A stretch of DNA of 43,976 bases from Pigoraptor chileana (Eukaryota; Opisthokonta; Filasterea): the NCBI GenBank assembly GCA_943704495.1, contig CALSCR010003286.1:1-43976 (forward strand), written 5' to 3'. Positions 43,329 to 43,976 of this stretch are shown here, piece by piece (within the stretch, counting starts at the first letter, position 1; the number at the start of each line of letters is the position of its first letter). Both the position numbers and the translations under genes were made by a program. Under the pieces are notes generated by a model. That model did no database searches, had not been told where the DNA came from, and saw only the letters and a program-made list of their open reading frames with translations.

Positions 43329-43976
43329 GTTCGCCATACGAAACCTTTGAACATTATCTCTCAAAGGATATCCCTCATACAAGCACTCACATACTCACAC
43401 ATGATACACACACGAACGCATACACACGACCCCCCTCCCCCCCCCTCACACACCGCGTGCACACGCGAATGCGATCAAGTGTGTATGCTCTCCACACACG
43501 CATGCATGACATGTACACGCACACATGAACACATACCCCCCCGCCCTCCGAGACACACACATATGTGTGCTCTCACACGAGCATGACCACATACACATAC
43601 ATATATACACAAACAAACACACACACATTTGCAGATTCATGCGCACGTACACACACGCATATATATTCAAAATGCACACATACGCATCCACATGCAGCAC
43701 TCAAGCAAACACTTACATATACAAACACAAACACACACACACACACACACATACACACACACGCACACACACATGTATATATACACAAATTCATGCACAC
43801 ATACACACACGCATATATCCAAATGCACACATACGCATGCACATGCAGCACTCAACCAAACACTTACATATACACACGCAAACACACACACACACATACA
43901 CACAAACACATATATATATATACAAACACACAGACACAGACACACAGACACACAGACACACACACACACACACACA
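43329..43976 (+). repeat. LIG1 intron 7: CA-rich satellite-like tract reaching the window end
   Basis: From about 43379 almost entirely CA-rich with AT, GC and C-run interruptions. Within it a unit of about 154 bp occurs in tandem: ATTCATGC-C-CAC at about 43634 recurs at about 43788, and the block GCACACATACGCAT, CACATGCAGCACTCAA, CAAACACTTACATATAC is present in both copies. ORFs here are repeat artefacts. Confidence 0.85.

Overview
This is a nuclear, intron-bearing eukaryotic window holding 13 protein-coding loci on both strands. Eleven are spliced, with GT-AG introns of roughly 80-600 nt. Their exon phases close correctly when reading frames are followed across donor and acceptor sites. The proteins are strikingly close to those of animals and their relatives: DPYD, condensin-II NCAPG2, WDR47, RGP1, DNA ligase I, SIKE/FGFR1OP2, a MAPK phosphatase with a docking motif, and a ZnT. 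The very compact genes suggest a unicellular eukaryote, perhaps an opisthokont or other obazoan protist. That placement is inference; I cannot name the species.

Layout. 1-4620 (-): NCAPG2, its 3' end running off the window. 5128-9028 (+): DPYD. 9628-13616 (+): an unrecognised secreted or membrane-anchored beta-rich protein, eight exons. 13922-15696 (-): an intronless zinc-finger (MYND)/Sel1-repeat gene carrying an in-frame TAG and a frame change. 16059-19191 (+): an unrecognised helical, probably nuclear protein, nine exons. 19569-21001 (-): MAPK-phosphatase-type dual-specificity phosphatase. 22912-25612 (+): RGP1. 26120-28660 (+): WDR47, intronless. 29131-31328 (-): BAR-SH3 protein. 32574-35943 (+): soluble coiled-coil guanylate cyclase. 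36442-37888 (+): SIKE/FGFR1OP2-family STRIPAK subunit. 38657-41243 (-): zinc transporter of the CDF/ZnT family. 41777-beyond 43328 (+): DNA ligase I, with the catalytic part off the window.

Five gene pairs are divergent (NCAPG2/DPYD, MYND/orphan, DUSP/RGP1, BAR-SH3/cyclase, ZnT/LIG1). Four of those five gaps, plus the promoter of the SIKE-like gene, carry a CACGTG palindrome, usually extended to CACGTGAC. In two cases it is doubled. This looks like a shared promoter element. Microsatellites, mostly (CA)n/(GT)n, sit almost entirely in introns or 5' leaders. I saw no convincing transposon, tRNA, rRNA, CRISPR array or viral relic.

Functionally the window is a mix of housekeeping genes: chromosome structure and replication (NCAPG2, LIG1), pyrimidine catabolism (DPYD), Golgi traffic and membrane curvature (RGP1, BAR-SH3), cytoskeleton and signalling (WDR47, SIKE, DUSP, guanylate cyclase) and zinc homeostasis. 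The least explained items are the two orphan genes, the zinc-finger gene with two reading-frame breaks, and the cyclase's architecture.
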